DNA from: Sipunculus nudus | Taxonomy: Eukaryota; Annelida; Sipuncula; Golfingiida; Sipunculidae | Assembly (NCBI GenBank): GCA_026874595.1 | Contig: CM049309.1 | Coordinates: 51,308,079 to 51,372,078, forward strand | Length of the DNA stretch: 64,000 bases | Reading direction: 5' to 3' | Shown here: piece by piece, positions 33,579 to 46,146 of the stretch | Numbering within the stretch: the first letter of the stretch is position 1 | How the letters are laid out: each line of letters starts with the position of its first letter | Translations under genes and position numbers: made by a program | Notes under the pieces: generated by a model | Told to the model about the DNA's origin: nothing | The model's database searches: none | What the model saw: only the letters and a program-made list of their open reading frames with translations

Positions 33579-36500
33579 AAACAAACCAACACGTAGACAC
33601 CGATGTGGATCGAAAACTTTTATGGCAAAATCTGTCTAATACTAGAATACACAATACGTATACACAAGTATTAGCAGATGCCTTGGGCCATATTTGCATT
33701 CCTAAAGATGGAGCTACCGCTTATCATGATATAGATGAAGTATACAAAAAGCTTGTTAGTACATTAATTAATTGCGCTCATAAAACTATTCCCCACTCAA
33801 AATCAGTGGGTCCCCAAAAACCAAAATGGAAGGAATACCTTAAAGAAGAGCATGATGATATGCTCAGACACAGAAGGGTATGGCTTCAGATGGGGAAACC
33901 CCGTGGTAATGATAACGCCTTTATGATGTATAAAGAAGCTAAACGAATTTTTCGCAAAAAGATTAGAAATTATCACGATATGTTAGAAAGATCTATGTTT
34001 GACGAAATCGATGAAACTATGGAAGCCGATATTAAAAAATTCTGGGTCCTTTTGCAGCGAAAAAGAGCTAAAAAGTCTAAGTTTAGTCACATGATTTTCG
34101 ATGGTAAAAAGTGTTTCGACCCACATAATATTGCAAATGGTTGGGCGTCTTATTATGAGAAACTGTATTCTGATGCTGAATCGCGTTCCTTCATGGCAGA
34201 TCATAATAATGCTATCGAACAAAAACTGACTAAATATTACACAGAATCTTTTAAGAATCATAATGAATTACTTGATGACCCATTCAGCGAAACTGAAGTT
34301 TTCCGGGCAGTGAGATCATTGTCATTGAGAAAAGCGGGCGGACATGATGGAATTACTAATGAACATCTCGTGTATGGGGGTGCGAGTTTAATCCGCTGCC
34401 TAACGGCTTTTTTTAATGTATGTTTTTCTTTTGAATATATTCCCTGTGAAAAAGGGCAAAGTTATAACCTTGCTAAAGGACAACAGGAAAAGTGCTTCTT
34501 CGCCCGATAATTATAGAGGCATAACGTTGATTCCTGCTGTTTATAAGTTGTTAGAGCGTGTAATGTTAAACAGAATTCTTGCTTATTCTGACGTCACTAG
34601 TCTTTGAGTTCCTGATAAACTTCAGTTTGCTTATCAAAAAGGGCTTTCGGCCACTAATGCTTCCTTTGTATTACAGGAGGGTATTCTTCATAATCTAGAA
34701 AGGAATTCCATAGTTTATGGTGCATTTCTCGACAGCTCCAAGGCTTTCGACACGGTGTGGCACGACGGCCTCTTCACTAAAATTTTTGAAATTAAAATAA
34801 ATGGGAAATTGTGGAGGTTGATGAAATCTTCGTAAAGCGATATTTTAAGTTGTGTGCAACACGACGGAGTCTTCAGTCGATGGTTCAAAGTGTGTCGATC
34901 GGTCAGGCAGGGAGGCATACTTTCCCCCTGGTTTTACGTTGTCTACATAAATGAATTGATTTTACAACTTAGGAACTGTTTGTATGGGGCGAAAATTGAT
35001 AATTTATATATTGGGTCTCCAGTTATGGCTGATGATATATCACTGATCTCTCTCACGCCATTTGGCCTTCAGCGTATGCTAAATATTTGTTATGAATACA
35101 GTTGTAACTGGATGTTTAATTTCAACCCAAATAAATCTGTGGTAATAGCGTTTGGTGAATCGGATACAAGGTTTAAAATGCTTGTCGGATCTCGATCATG
35201 GCGTCTGGGTAATTCTATAATCAAGCAAGTGCAAGAACATCGTCACCTTGGTATTCTCCTTAATTCTAATTTCCATTCTCATCAGAGAACTTAACTTTCT
35301 TGTCAACGAGCGAGGGGATACTTCCTATCCTTAGCGGGTGCTGGAGTAAGACCAAGGGGTCTTAATCCCCTCACGGCTGCTAAGTTATACAAAGTTATCG
35401 TAATTCCAACATTTTTGTATGGTTGTGAATTATGGAACAATCTTCCAATATGGAAGTACTAAGACTTGAGCGAACGCACAGATTTTGTGCCCGGACCTGT
35501 CAAGCTTTTAACCAACGAGTTCGATCTGACACTGCGTTGGCCATGTTAGGTCTCCATAGGTTACAGGGTACGATTAATATGTACAAGTTAAAATTTTTGG
35601 GTAGGCTCTGTAGAGCTCCTGTGGGTGACCTCTGCAGGAATGTGTTGTGGCACAGAATCTTTAGCTATTATTCTGATACTGTGCCAAATAAGGGGTTCAT
35701 AAATGATGTGATCACTTTATCGAAACTTTATAGCTTAGACGACTATATGATTAGTTATATTACTGATGATTATTTCCCCAGTAAAGGGTTATGGAAAACC
35801 ATTTTAGATGACGTAATACATAATTACGAGATAGCAAGATTTAAAGATAGGATAGCAAACCAGGTCGATTTCTACATATTAAGAGAAGTAAACCCTGACT
35901 TGAAGCCGAGCGTACTGTGGCTCGCAGCGAGATATTTTCCAGAGTCATTTTTATATATCTTAAAACTGGCTAAACTTGTCGTTTCTTTTGCATCATATAA
36001 CTCCGAAATTCAGAGACTCTGTCATTTTTGTAGTCACTTATACTATAATTCAGTACTACATGTTTTAACGGTGTGCCAGGCGTGTAACGATGAACGCGGA
36101 ACACTATGGTCTTTCATTGTAGATTATTTACCAGTTCATGTATCTGCCTATTTGAACTCTTTAACCGATCTTGAACTTGCCGCCATCTTATTTGGCAAAC
36201 CTCTTAACATAGATCCCCCCGTAGAATGTACAGACTGGTTCAGATTACTAGTTAATACGGCATTTTTCTTCTTTCAAGCAGATGATGTCATTGAAGCACT
36301 AAATTAGGATAATCACCCATACTACTCATATTATTATTATTGAGTTGGTTCTTGGTTCTTACGGACGGCATTTGACTTTGATTTAGAAATTGTTTCGTCT
36401 TGTCATACTTAATTTTGTTCCCTATTGATATATTTATTCACTGGAATTATATTAATAGTAGAATCACACAAATTGCAGAACAGTGGACTCAGTCTGTAGA

Positions 36501-36704
36501 TTACAGGGCCTTTATGGTGACGTAGTTTAGATTATATATTAGTATTCACAGCGCCTTCACCTTACTTGTTCTGTTGTGTTCATGTTGTATGACCCTTTGG
36601 TCATCGTTGAGTTTGTCGATCACATTTCCATATTTTTATAAAATGTAAAATGATATACTCTTCGAACAGTCGGAGGAAATAAAGCTATCTATCTATCTAT
36701 CTAT
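33579..36704 (+). mobile_element. 5'-truncated, inactive non-LTR retrotransposon (LINE)
   Basis: Begins inside ORF2 between endonuclease and reverse transcriptase (the endonuclease is absent). It then carries RT blocks: DNYRGITLIPAVYKLLERV (near 34,510), LDSSKAFDTVWHD (near 34,730), RQGGILSPWFYVVYINEL (near 34,905), VMADDISLIS (35,022-) and EHRHLGILLNS. The residue before ADD is Met rather than the usual Tyr/Phe. A C-terminal part (35,432-36,307) has FLYGCELWNN, ERTHRFCARTCQ and a HFCSHLYYNSVLHVLTVCQAC zinc-knuckle-like end. Damage: frameshift near 34,450, TGA at 34,605, TAA at 34,833, a stop near 35,292 and a shift near 35,430. The 3' end is AATAAAG followed by (CTAT)n. The clade is probably jockey/CR1-like, not resolved. 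Confidence 0.88.
36681..36704 (+). repeat. LINE 3' tail, (CTAT)n
   Basis: AAAGCTATCTATC and further CTAT units end exactly where the second direct-repeat copy begins, as expected for target-primed insertion with a simple-repeat tail. Confidence 0.85.
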
Positions 36705-37875
36705 CATTCGGCCGATGGACCTTAATGTCCATCAGGCAAAGATTTATCAGAGGCCTGGAAGGTCCGTGTATCGACTATTTTGGAATTAAATACTTGTTTA
36801 GTACTTGTTTGGGATCTGTCGCGCATGAACAAAATCAGACCTCCGGTCACGCAGACTTGTTATGGTAAACATACACACAAGGACTGTGTTTTCAAAAACG
36901 CAGATCCGTAACGAGGGGTTAAACAACAACATGCGAAGTACTGAGACTCTGTGTTTGGGATGGTTTTGCTGATAAACATTTGTATAAAGCAAAACTGAAT
37001 TGTTAGCGTGAAAGAATTTGAATTTTTAATTAAGCATACATTTTTAGCTCAGCTGACTATAAGTCATCTGAGCTATAGTCGTGGTCCTTTGTCCGTCGTC
37101 CGTCCGGCCGTTAACAGGGCACGTTTTAAGACTGTTGGACCTACAAATCCAAAATTCTGCATACCATTAGATGTCCCCAAAATCTCCTACCATACCAAAA
37201 ACTGGGTCATTAGAACTTCGTTCCTTCGAGATATTAAGGAAAAACCTCCGTTTTCCGTAAAAAAAGCCATTGTTTCACTTCAAAGCTGCCTAATATCAAA
37301 ACCACTGATCTGTTTTTGATCAGATTTAATATTCATATTCTTTCATACATTTTCTGTGCACATGTCAAAAATTAGGTCAGTTTTGGGTATTATTCTTAAG
37401 TTATAGGCCCAAATATAATGCAATTTTTTAAAAATCAGGAAATATATTTGCTCACTTAACATGAGAATTGCTGAAGCTGGAGACTTTTTTTCAGGAATAT
37501 AACTTTATTTAATCAAGATTCAATTGTTTACCCAAAATTAGATCTGAATTTAGCAAATCGTTCAAGTTATTAGCATAAATAAAAAATCAATACCTTAAAT
37601 TTTGTCCAAATTTGGCAGTTGCACGTTTTTTCCCTGTAAGTACTGTTGATTTTATTTTCACAGCATATATACATAAGGATTTAATCTTTTAAAATCTGAA
37701 ATTTCAAAAAAATTGTTTGAAAAGAGTAGCTTTTATTCAAGTTTTCATACACCATGTCAAGTGTTGTATACATCTGGCCCACCTAGTAGTACAGCCTTCC
37801 CCTGCATTATGTAACCCACCCCAGGCAGCTTGCCTTGGCCCAGCTTGGCCACTACTAGCAGGCTTCCCCTCTGCC
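36705..37875 (+). repeat. 1.17-kb direct repeat, copy 2 (downstream of LINE)
   Basis: Second copy of 32,412-33,578; about 20-25 differences are visible over the length. Beyond 37,875 the sequence continues into a C homopolymer and unique DNA, whereas copy 1 switches to LINE sequence at the same point. Confidence 0.9.
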
Positions 37876-38690
37876 CTGCACTCACCCCCCCCCCCCCCCA
37901 AGCTGGTGCATAAACTAGATGAATGTTATAATTTTCTGTATTTTATTTTATTCTTGGACATGCTACATTTTAGATTTTGTATTGTACCACCAGGGTTACA
38001 ATGATTAAAGTGCACATTTAATTGTGTCCACAAAGTGATGTATTGCTATGAAAGTGTGGATGTTCATCAGATAAGTAATGCTTTACTTCAGAAGAGTAAA
38101 ACTTCAACAGGTGTGAAATTGTCTATTAATTCCAGTAATTAATTAAAGCTGAGATTGTAATTAGCATAATGATATTGTTTGTCCCTCATTCAACCAACAG
38201 TGTTTATACTTTATTTGAAAAGATGTTTTTATTTTATCAAATGTACTGAATCTTTTATTTTATTTCGGTGAATAAAATCAAGCATGTACTGAAAACTCCA
38301 ATGTGCAAAACGTTTTAATAGGGATTCAAGGAATAATTTTGTAGATGCCATGTTGTTATATATAAACTTAAATGCATTATTCCCTTGAAAGTGAAATGAA
38401 GGTATTAGTCCATTCTGTCCACTTGCCTGTCCATCTGCAAATTTTTCATATGCACCCCAGTATCTCAAAATTTTTACTGTTTTTCTTCATGACAGTCTTG
38501 TCAGAGTATTAGTTTGCAATCATATATTGAGAACTTTACTATAACCAAGTAGGAGGGCCCTTTCCTTTTAGCTTCTCATATGCTTATATAAATAAAAATC
38601 ATTACAATAGAATATTTTTCATATTTTGCATTTGCAAAAATTTTCAAACTTAAGCTCGTTGTCGTGACCCATGGGTCCTTTGTTTATATT
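37046..38690 (+). repeat. Long dispersed repeat with terminal hairpins
   Basis: Starts AGCTCAGCTGACTATAAG then TCATCTGAGCT, an 11-base stem, and is followed by GTCCGTCGTCCGTCCGG. It ends with TGACCCATGGGTCCTTTGTTT, containing the palindrome ACCCATGGGT at 38,667-38,676. The same start is seen at 32,751 and 59,766, and the same end at 39,269. I recall comparable AGCTCA/GTCCGTCGTCCG repeats in mollusc DNA. It is non-coding and its mobilising system is unknown. Confidence 0.55.
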
Positions 38691-39249
38691 CTAGATTCTC
38701 AACATCATTGTTTGGCTAAAACTGAATAAATACCAGACATGGTGTGAATACTTGACAAATGTATATGAATATGAATATGTACTCCATTATAAAATTCCTT
38801 GCATAAGAATGGGAATTCAGGTAAAAATGAAAGTATTTGAATACCAGTGCAAATACTTTCAAAATGTATTCATGAATGCATTCATGAATATATTCTATAA
38901 TATTATTTTAATAATAATTTCAGTTATATTTTATTTAAAAAATCATATGATTCTCTTATTATTTTTAATAAAAATTATATTTGGCACAATATTTGTTATT
39001 AAATTTTAATAAATAGTTAAACTCTTTATCTTATATGTGCTGCTTATCAGTTATATGGCCAAGTCAAAATCTGTATGACAGTGGCACTCCATTTGTTAAT
39101 AAAATGAATGAAATCAATCTCTTCCCTGTCTTAAAGAAACTGTCAAAATCATACATAAGCTTAACACTAACAACTCATAATACAGCTTATATTTATTTCC
39201 ACACAAAACCAGCATGTGCCTCATTTCAAAATCATATTTTTTTATCTTA

Positions 39250-39295
39250 TATAACAGCTGAGCGCCGTGACCCATAGGTCCCTTGTTTAATTTGT
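39250..39295 (+). repeat. 3' end of another copy of the hairpin-ended repeat
   Basis: GCCGTGACCCATAGGTCCCTTGTTTA closely matches the terminal sequence near 38,660-38,690. Confidence 0.6.
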
Positions 39296-39501
39296 AGATT
39301 TGAAATATTTGTTCATCATTTATATTGTATTTCGTTAATTTAAAATCCATAAAACTTACGATTTTAAACGATTTGGGTTTGTGGTTCCTACATTGGATTT
39401 TGAACAAAATATTATTTAATAAATTATTATTTACTTGACCATGAGCCGGAGCCTACAAATCCAAACCGGTAAGACTTTTCATGTGTGCACATGGCGCCAT
39501 T

Positions 39502-39960
39502 CTTCAGCGACATAAGTTCCCCTTGTAAAATGCAGAGTAAGCACTGGCCCTAATTCCTCTCAATTGGAGGCTTGTAGCCCGATTTAATGGGACTTAATTT
39601 TATTAAACCCTGCAATACACAATGTATGAACCATTAAGTGACACTTCCTGATTAAAGAAATTTAAGGTTTGTTTATTATTTTGCAGTCCACATGTTATTC
39701 AGGGCAATATTTTCATATGGTGAAGTAAACATGCTTCAGCGACAAAGTTTCCCCTTGTGAAAGCAGACAGAGTAAGCACTGGCCTTAATTCCTCTCAGTG
39801 GGAGGCTTACAGCCCGACTTGATGGGACTCAATGTTATTAAACCCTGCCATACACAATGTATGAACCAATTAACTGACACTTCCTGATTTAAGAGTTTCA
39901 AGATTTGTTTATTATATTACAGTCTACATGTTACTAAGCCTACTGATGTTTGTCAAAATG
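39502..39960 (+). repeat. Two tandem copies of a ~232-bp unit
   Basis: CTTCAGCGACA, AGAGTAAGCACTGGCC, GGGACT and ACACAATGTATGAACCA recur with a 232-bp offset (39,502 and 39,734). A shorter ~70-bp duplication with GGAGGGCAGTCT follows at 39,950-40,060. Confidence 0.85.
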
Positions 39961-40069
39961 ACTTCGTCAGGAGGGCAGTCTCCTGACAATATTTTGATCA
40001 TGGGCCTATAAGGCCTACTGGTGCTTGTCAAAATCACATGGTCTGGAGGGCAGTCTGATACAATATTTA

Positions 40070-41960
40070 ATTCCACATAACTTTTTCTAAATAATACTGT
40101 TAAGAAACCTATTCAAATCGCAGTAAAAATGTACTCTGGTCTTTTATAATAAAACAAATCTATAGCTGGATTTATAACTGTTGTATATTTGGATCTAGGG
40201 CAGACTTATATGGGTGCAGGGGGGCCTCTTTTTACATAACAAATCTGGGAAAAAGAATAACCGCATAATAAAAAAACAACGTCGGCCTTTGCGTCTCGCA
40301 TTTTTTCTTCTGTATATATCTGAATTCCCGATACACTTGTTTAACTGGTTCAGGGTGCTGAGGAGTGCCCCCCCCCCCACACACACACACAAACACACAC
40401 ATTTCTAGAATCCTCTACAAGCACCTGTAGATTTCATCATGCTTTTTCCAGAGGTATAATTTATAACAGAATGACTCAGGGCGTTAAAATTACCTTTATT
40501 CTCTTAAAAATGAAAAAGCAATGTTTACATTCAAAATGTGTAATGTTGGGGACTATTTATCTCCAAATGATAATATAATCCAGGCTTAATTTTCAATGAG
40601 CGACGACGTGGAGCTGGACATGGCAGGCCGTTAATAGTTTGATTTAGTACTGAACATTATGTACTAATACGCAGCTTACATCTTATTACACCCGTTGTGG
40701 TACACGTGCAAGGATTAGGCCAACCATAGCAAGATGTCGCGAGATTAAAACTGCGCAATGCGATACCATGCTCTCATTGGCCTGATTGCGTGCAATGTTT
40801 TTGCTCTGTGCCAGCCCTGGTGGCGAAGCTCGGATAATCTTGCTACCCAATGTAGCGGTTAAACCGAAGGAGATTAGGAACGAATACAGTGTACAATCGC
40901 TGCCTAAGGAGTCCAAGCAAACATATATAAAGAAATGTCGATGGGTCTGATTTCTGTTGTGAAATTCTCTTTACCGTAGTTGCAGCCATCTAGAAGTCAT
41001 AACCTATGTCAAGGATTCAGTGATGTCGCTTTATAAATATGGTCTTTTATGTGCTATAACATGGTAGTATGCTATGTATTACAACGTGGCGTGTCTTTGA
41101 TTAAATTGACACTGCAGATTGTACATGGCTTGTAAAAAGCACGTCGTCCCAGGGTATATTTTCCCTATTTATTTGTTAAGTAAACAACTGAATTTTATCG
41201 ATCACGCCTATCTAAAAAATCTTAAATCATATAATCAGCTCTGGTAAAAGGTTGTAATCATCCTGTTGCATATTTATGTTCATAATGATCAAATTATATG
41301 AAAAATAAATTGTATATACAACCTTCACCCGGTGATGGAACAACCTTAAAATGAAAACAATAAAAAAACTTCTTGGCTTTCAGCTGTTTCTAGCTGATCT
41401 TTATACAGCTATTACCTGGTTTTATACAATTTGTGCGGTTCTACTATCTCCTTAAAATATACAGTGTGTCACGCATCAGTGGTGTAATCGTATATCCACA
41501 AATACCCGTGTATAACCCGTAACTCTAGTCAACAATATCATTATAATGGACACGTAAAACATCAAACTGTGTGACTGAAACAAATGGGACTTAGCCATTG
41601 ATACGGAGACGACTAGGTACCAGGAAGTCAGTGAAAACCAGTTAAGTCGTTTATCATGGTTAGATCTGCAGGGTCGTGTTTCAAAACGTATATGGTTACC
41701 TGCTTCAAGGTTTGGTTCAGCAAGCCTGTCAAGAATGGCTACACCGTGATCTAATTTAACAAGATGTATCCCACACATTTTACATGACTAAATCACACCT
41801 AAAGCATATTATCCTAATGTAATGTAGGCTGAAGGGGCGTATTTGGCTCTTTTGCTTTTTGCCCATCCCTAAATCTTTCCAGATGTCAGAGTGCCATGAT
41901 TATAGTAATAAAAACCGGACATTGTGGCTCCATGAGACAGCAAACAAATGTTATATATAA
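40070..41960. other. Intergenic, no supported gene
   Basis: Short frames on both strands, such as 41,476-41,778 on the minus strand, show no recognisable domain and no matching exons. One C/CA tract lies near 40,368-40,400. Confidence 0.45.
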
Positions 41961-41965
41961 TATAT

Positions 41966-41968
41966 ATG

Positions 41969-42037
<69 letters not shown>

Positions 42038-42038
42038 A
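41966..42038. repeat. (TA)n microsatellite
   Basis: Two TA tracts separated by AAA, about 500 bp beyond the stop codon of the minus-strand gene. Confidence 0.95.
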
Positions 42039-42530
42039 AAGCAACACATGAAATGACTTGCTACCATAGAAATGTATTAAACTTTTGGTTTGTGAGTTTA
42101 CATATATCTTTTTGTGCTTATTCGTAGATTAATCTGGTCAACCATATACATTTAACAGGCAGTGGTTAACCATATCCATATAACAGGCAGGATAGCCGTT
42201 GCAGTGCATTTCCCTGTTTCACTTGTGTCATGAAACAGGTAGGCTTACCAGTCGAACATGTGTACTGAGTTGTGTGTTCACTGCACAAAAGGGGATGAGT
42301 TATATACACGGCGACCGCGGAGGTGCGCAATAATCTTCAGCCTTATTTCAATAGCTCATGCATAAATGAATAAAATTCAGGGATACGTTTGTCGTATATG
42401 TATATGTAAACAAAAAATGATAGATGTATCTACATGCAGGAAATACAACAATGCATATCAGCCGCAGTGAGGTGAACGTTCAGCTGCCCACAATAATTGT
42501 TTTCGGTCATGATGTTCTCTTTGATGTAAT

Positions 42531-42580
42531 CTAAATGGCCAGAAGAAGTGCAGAAAAACACAGGAACAGCGGAGAGATAT
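42531..42580 (-). CDS. GPI-type gene, exon 5
   Basis: Completes an Asn codon and encodes the hydrophobic tail ISPLFLCFSALLLAI, then TAG at 42,533-42,531. The acceptor on the minus strand is ATTACAG. Phase and composition fit only as the end of the upstream exons. Confidence 0.65.
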
Positions 42581-43290
42581 CTGTAATGTAAAGCAAAGAA
42601 AATTGAATGGATACTCTATTCATGTAAACATTAATTTCCAAATCGTCTATTTAAATCAGGAATATGAGCTCTATCAGAACAAAAGTGTGGGACAAATATG
42701 GTTTGAATTTCAGTAAAAATGTTGATATAAGTAGAAATTTGAAACTGAAAATCATTTTTTATTCTCTTAATTACAAAATTAGGGTTATGAGCTCTATCAG
42801 GACGAAAGTGTGGGATAAATATGGTTTGAATTTCAGTTAAATTGTTGATAGAAGTAAAAATTTGAAACTGAAAATCACTTTTACTTCTCTATATTACATT
42901 CATATATCATGTTACGTCATTCAATATTAATAACAAAGGCGGAAATCAGGATTTAGGAAAAGGATTCCATCCAAGGACCAACGACAAAAAACTGAAAAAA
43001 AGATTCCTATCTCTGAAAAAGGGGGCTCCAGGCCGCAAAAATTGGTTTGAAATCCTTGCGGTGGCTGAAATAAAGGGGGGGGGGGCGTATTTCACTGCGA
43101 AAATGAACGATACGAAAAGTACACAGAACTTTCTAAATACATATGGAATCTAAAACAAGCCAACATCAGCCATTAAATCACCTCGGAAATAATCCAAAAA
43201 TCCAACACAGCGAAGCGCGCATCGGGGCAATAAACATCACCTTACCCTCAGGCGTGGAACAGAATGCTTTTACGTGTTTAATACACGCTG

Positions 43291-43335
<45 letters not shown>

Positions 43336-45657
43336 ATTTATACATATATTGGCTTTTGCATTGTTGACAACTTTTTATCCACACAATATTTCAATAGAAG
43401 AAATGTTATAACGGACAAAATGTAAATTTTCAATATACATGTAAATATAAATATCTTGATTCTTTGACTTACTCATCATCAATGAACTGGACGAACCCGT
43501 TACTGCTCCGGGTGACGGTTTACCAAGTTCTGTCGTACTGTCTGCTATCGTCGTGGCTACTACTACATCAGCATCTGCATCAATAAAACATAATTAACAG
43601 TAAAACCTCATCTAACGGACATCCCCGTTTAGAGACCACCTCACAATAACGACCACTTTTCCCGAGTCCTGTTTCGTTTTAACTCTTTATATAGGACCTC
43701 GCTTAGACGACCGCTATGAAAATGCAATCACTGTATAGGGGTCCCGTTGGTGGTCGTAATTTCGAGTTTTACTGTTCTTCCTGGCGAGATATCCATGTAG
43801 TATAGGATTAAAAATAATCCAAGAAGACATTCTGCCAGTATATTTCAGGGATAAATTTAACAGGTATAGTCTCTCCAAAACTATGTGGTCCTGTCATTGT
43901 TTACTCTGCATCGTCGCTACCAAGCATAGTTATTTAAACAAATATTACAATCTCTTGTCACAAAAAATATATCTCTCCGGAAGTCTGACCTGAGCAGATC
44001 GGATCGACTTAATGTGTTAACTTTTTCCTATGTGTGCCTGTGTAAATGTGTGTGTATGAGCGGTTTCGTGAATCTGGGAGAATAAAACCTGTCAGAGCTC
44101 GATAAGGGCGCGTGGAAGCGACAAGTACAAGTGTGACCTGGGGGAAAATGCATAATTGTGAAGTGAATTAGGTGGCAGGGGAATGTGTACCGGCAAAGTT
44201 TAAAATAACACTTTTTTGGACAACAAACCAAATCCTCAAATTACAGTAGGATAATAAGCTTTATACAGTACCCTCATGTATAAGGCAATAAAGGCATGTA
44301 TATTCATTATATTCATATATCGACTAAGGAAGACTTAAAAGGTAAATTAATGCAAAATATATATCCAGTTCACCGTACCTTCGATCTTGACTCCAATTGA
44401 GAATCTGTATGGCAGTGGAAATTTTTTAAACATGACGCTGTCTCCAATGTTATGGTACTCCCCAGCGATATCCTGAACAAATGTTTTATGATTAATGCTC
44501 TGCAAGTCGACACCTACAATGCAGTGACTACCCTCATTGGTTAAGCCAAGTCTGTGTTCCGGGGTCAATTTAAATCTTTCACTTAGTGACAAAGGAATCT
44601 GAAAAACAAAGTTACAAAACTAGAATGATAATATTAATAATTAAAAAATAAACATCAATACATCTTATGAATTCTTTAAAACAATATGTTACACTGTTTA
44701 TATATCAAATCAGCAAAACTCAAATATTATGATTTTTATTATGAATTTCCCTCCGTCAGCAGTAGAAGACCTGTTACTCTGCGGTTACCGGGTCCGCGTT
44801 ATGCGGTATGCGAAGACCATTTTTTCGCTCTAGTTAATTTATCATAAAGCGTTTACCGGGCCCGCAGAATCCGATATATGCGGTAAGCGCCATGCGAGAA
44901 CGTTTTTTTCGCTCTAGTAATTTTATCATAAAGCGTTTACTAGGCCCGCGGTATGCGATATACGGTATGAGACACGCGTTAAAATGGAATTCTCAGGGGA
45001 TAATTGAATGCGCATACCGCGCGCGGTATAGCACCTGACCAGGCATCAGCGTGACCTAAAATATGTCAGCATAGCCCACAGAAGTAAATCGTAAATCATT
45101 CGGTTTGATTAATAAAGCAGTGTTTTTATCGCCTGTCCGATATATGCCCCACGCGAATCTATACCGCATTCCGTATACCACATTCCGCTGGTGCAATCCG
45201 CATACCGCGTGCCCCGTAAACGCCGCTTTATGCTTGGGAATTGTGATCTCTTTAGGTATAAGAATTACGCCAGATGAGCGAATACCTTGTTTATCCTTCC
45301 CAACATCGCTCGCTCCACCACTATCCTCTTTTCAAAGACCAGCTGCATTTTAATTAGAAATCCTAGGGTGTCCTCTTGTATGAGCCACACCTGAAGTCGA
45401 AAAGGAACCGGTTCCACATCCGACGCGAGGGTGAGCGCGTAGAAGTGGAGGGCAGTGATGCTCCCATTTGTCAGGCGGAGGTCGTAGTCCAGGTATATAT
45501 TCTTACCACCATTTAATATTTTCTGTGTGAAGTTAAGTGGGTGGCCCACGTACTCCGAACTGACAGCTGCAAAACAAAGTGTAGGTGAATTTAAAAATAA
45601 TGGAAACAAAATACTCACGGACTGGCAACCTGCAGAAGATAGAATATAGTATATATG

Positions 45658-45704
<47 letters not shown>

Positions 45705-46091
45705 ATAGATATAATGAAAAAAAATTTGGATATATACATGTATATGCTCATGTTGTGCCACAGCATCAATCATTATAAGGAATTTAAAAATGTATTAGTC
45801 TCTAATTAATAGTTTAGCGTATTAGATATATAGTCGCCTAAAGCAATCCTACAGGTGCGTATTCAAGACAACCGGGCTGCCGATTCGGCTTCCAGTTCGT
45901 GTATCAATGATACGTGATTATACAGTAAAACCTCGACTTAACGACCACAAACGGGACCTCGATAAAGTGGTCCCATCTTCGATGTTGCGTCTAAGTTGGT
46001 CCTTATATAAAGAGAAAAAAAGAAACGGGACAATGAACAAGTAGTCGTTATTTTGAGGTGGCCGCTAAACCGGAGTAGTCGTTAGGCGAGG

Positions 46092-46146
<55 letters not shown>

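Noticed and set aside
32412-37875. 1.17-kb direct repeats as LTRs of an LTR retrotransposon
   Set aside because: They do not begin TG or end CA, the enclosed RT is of the non-LTR type, and the LINE's own (CTAT)n tail abuts the second copy. No primer-binding site or integrase was seen.
41476-41778. 100-codon minus-strand frame downstream of the GPI-type gene
   Set aside because: No recognised motif and it does not join in phase to the gene, whose stop is already accounted for at 42,531.
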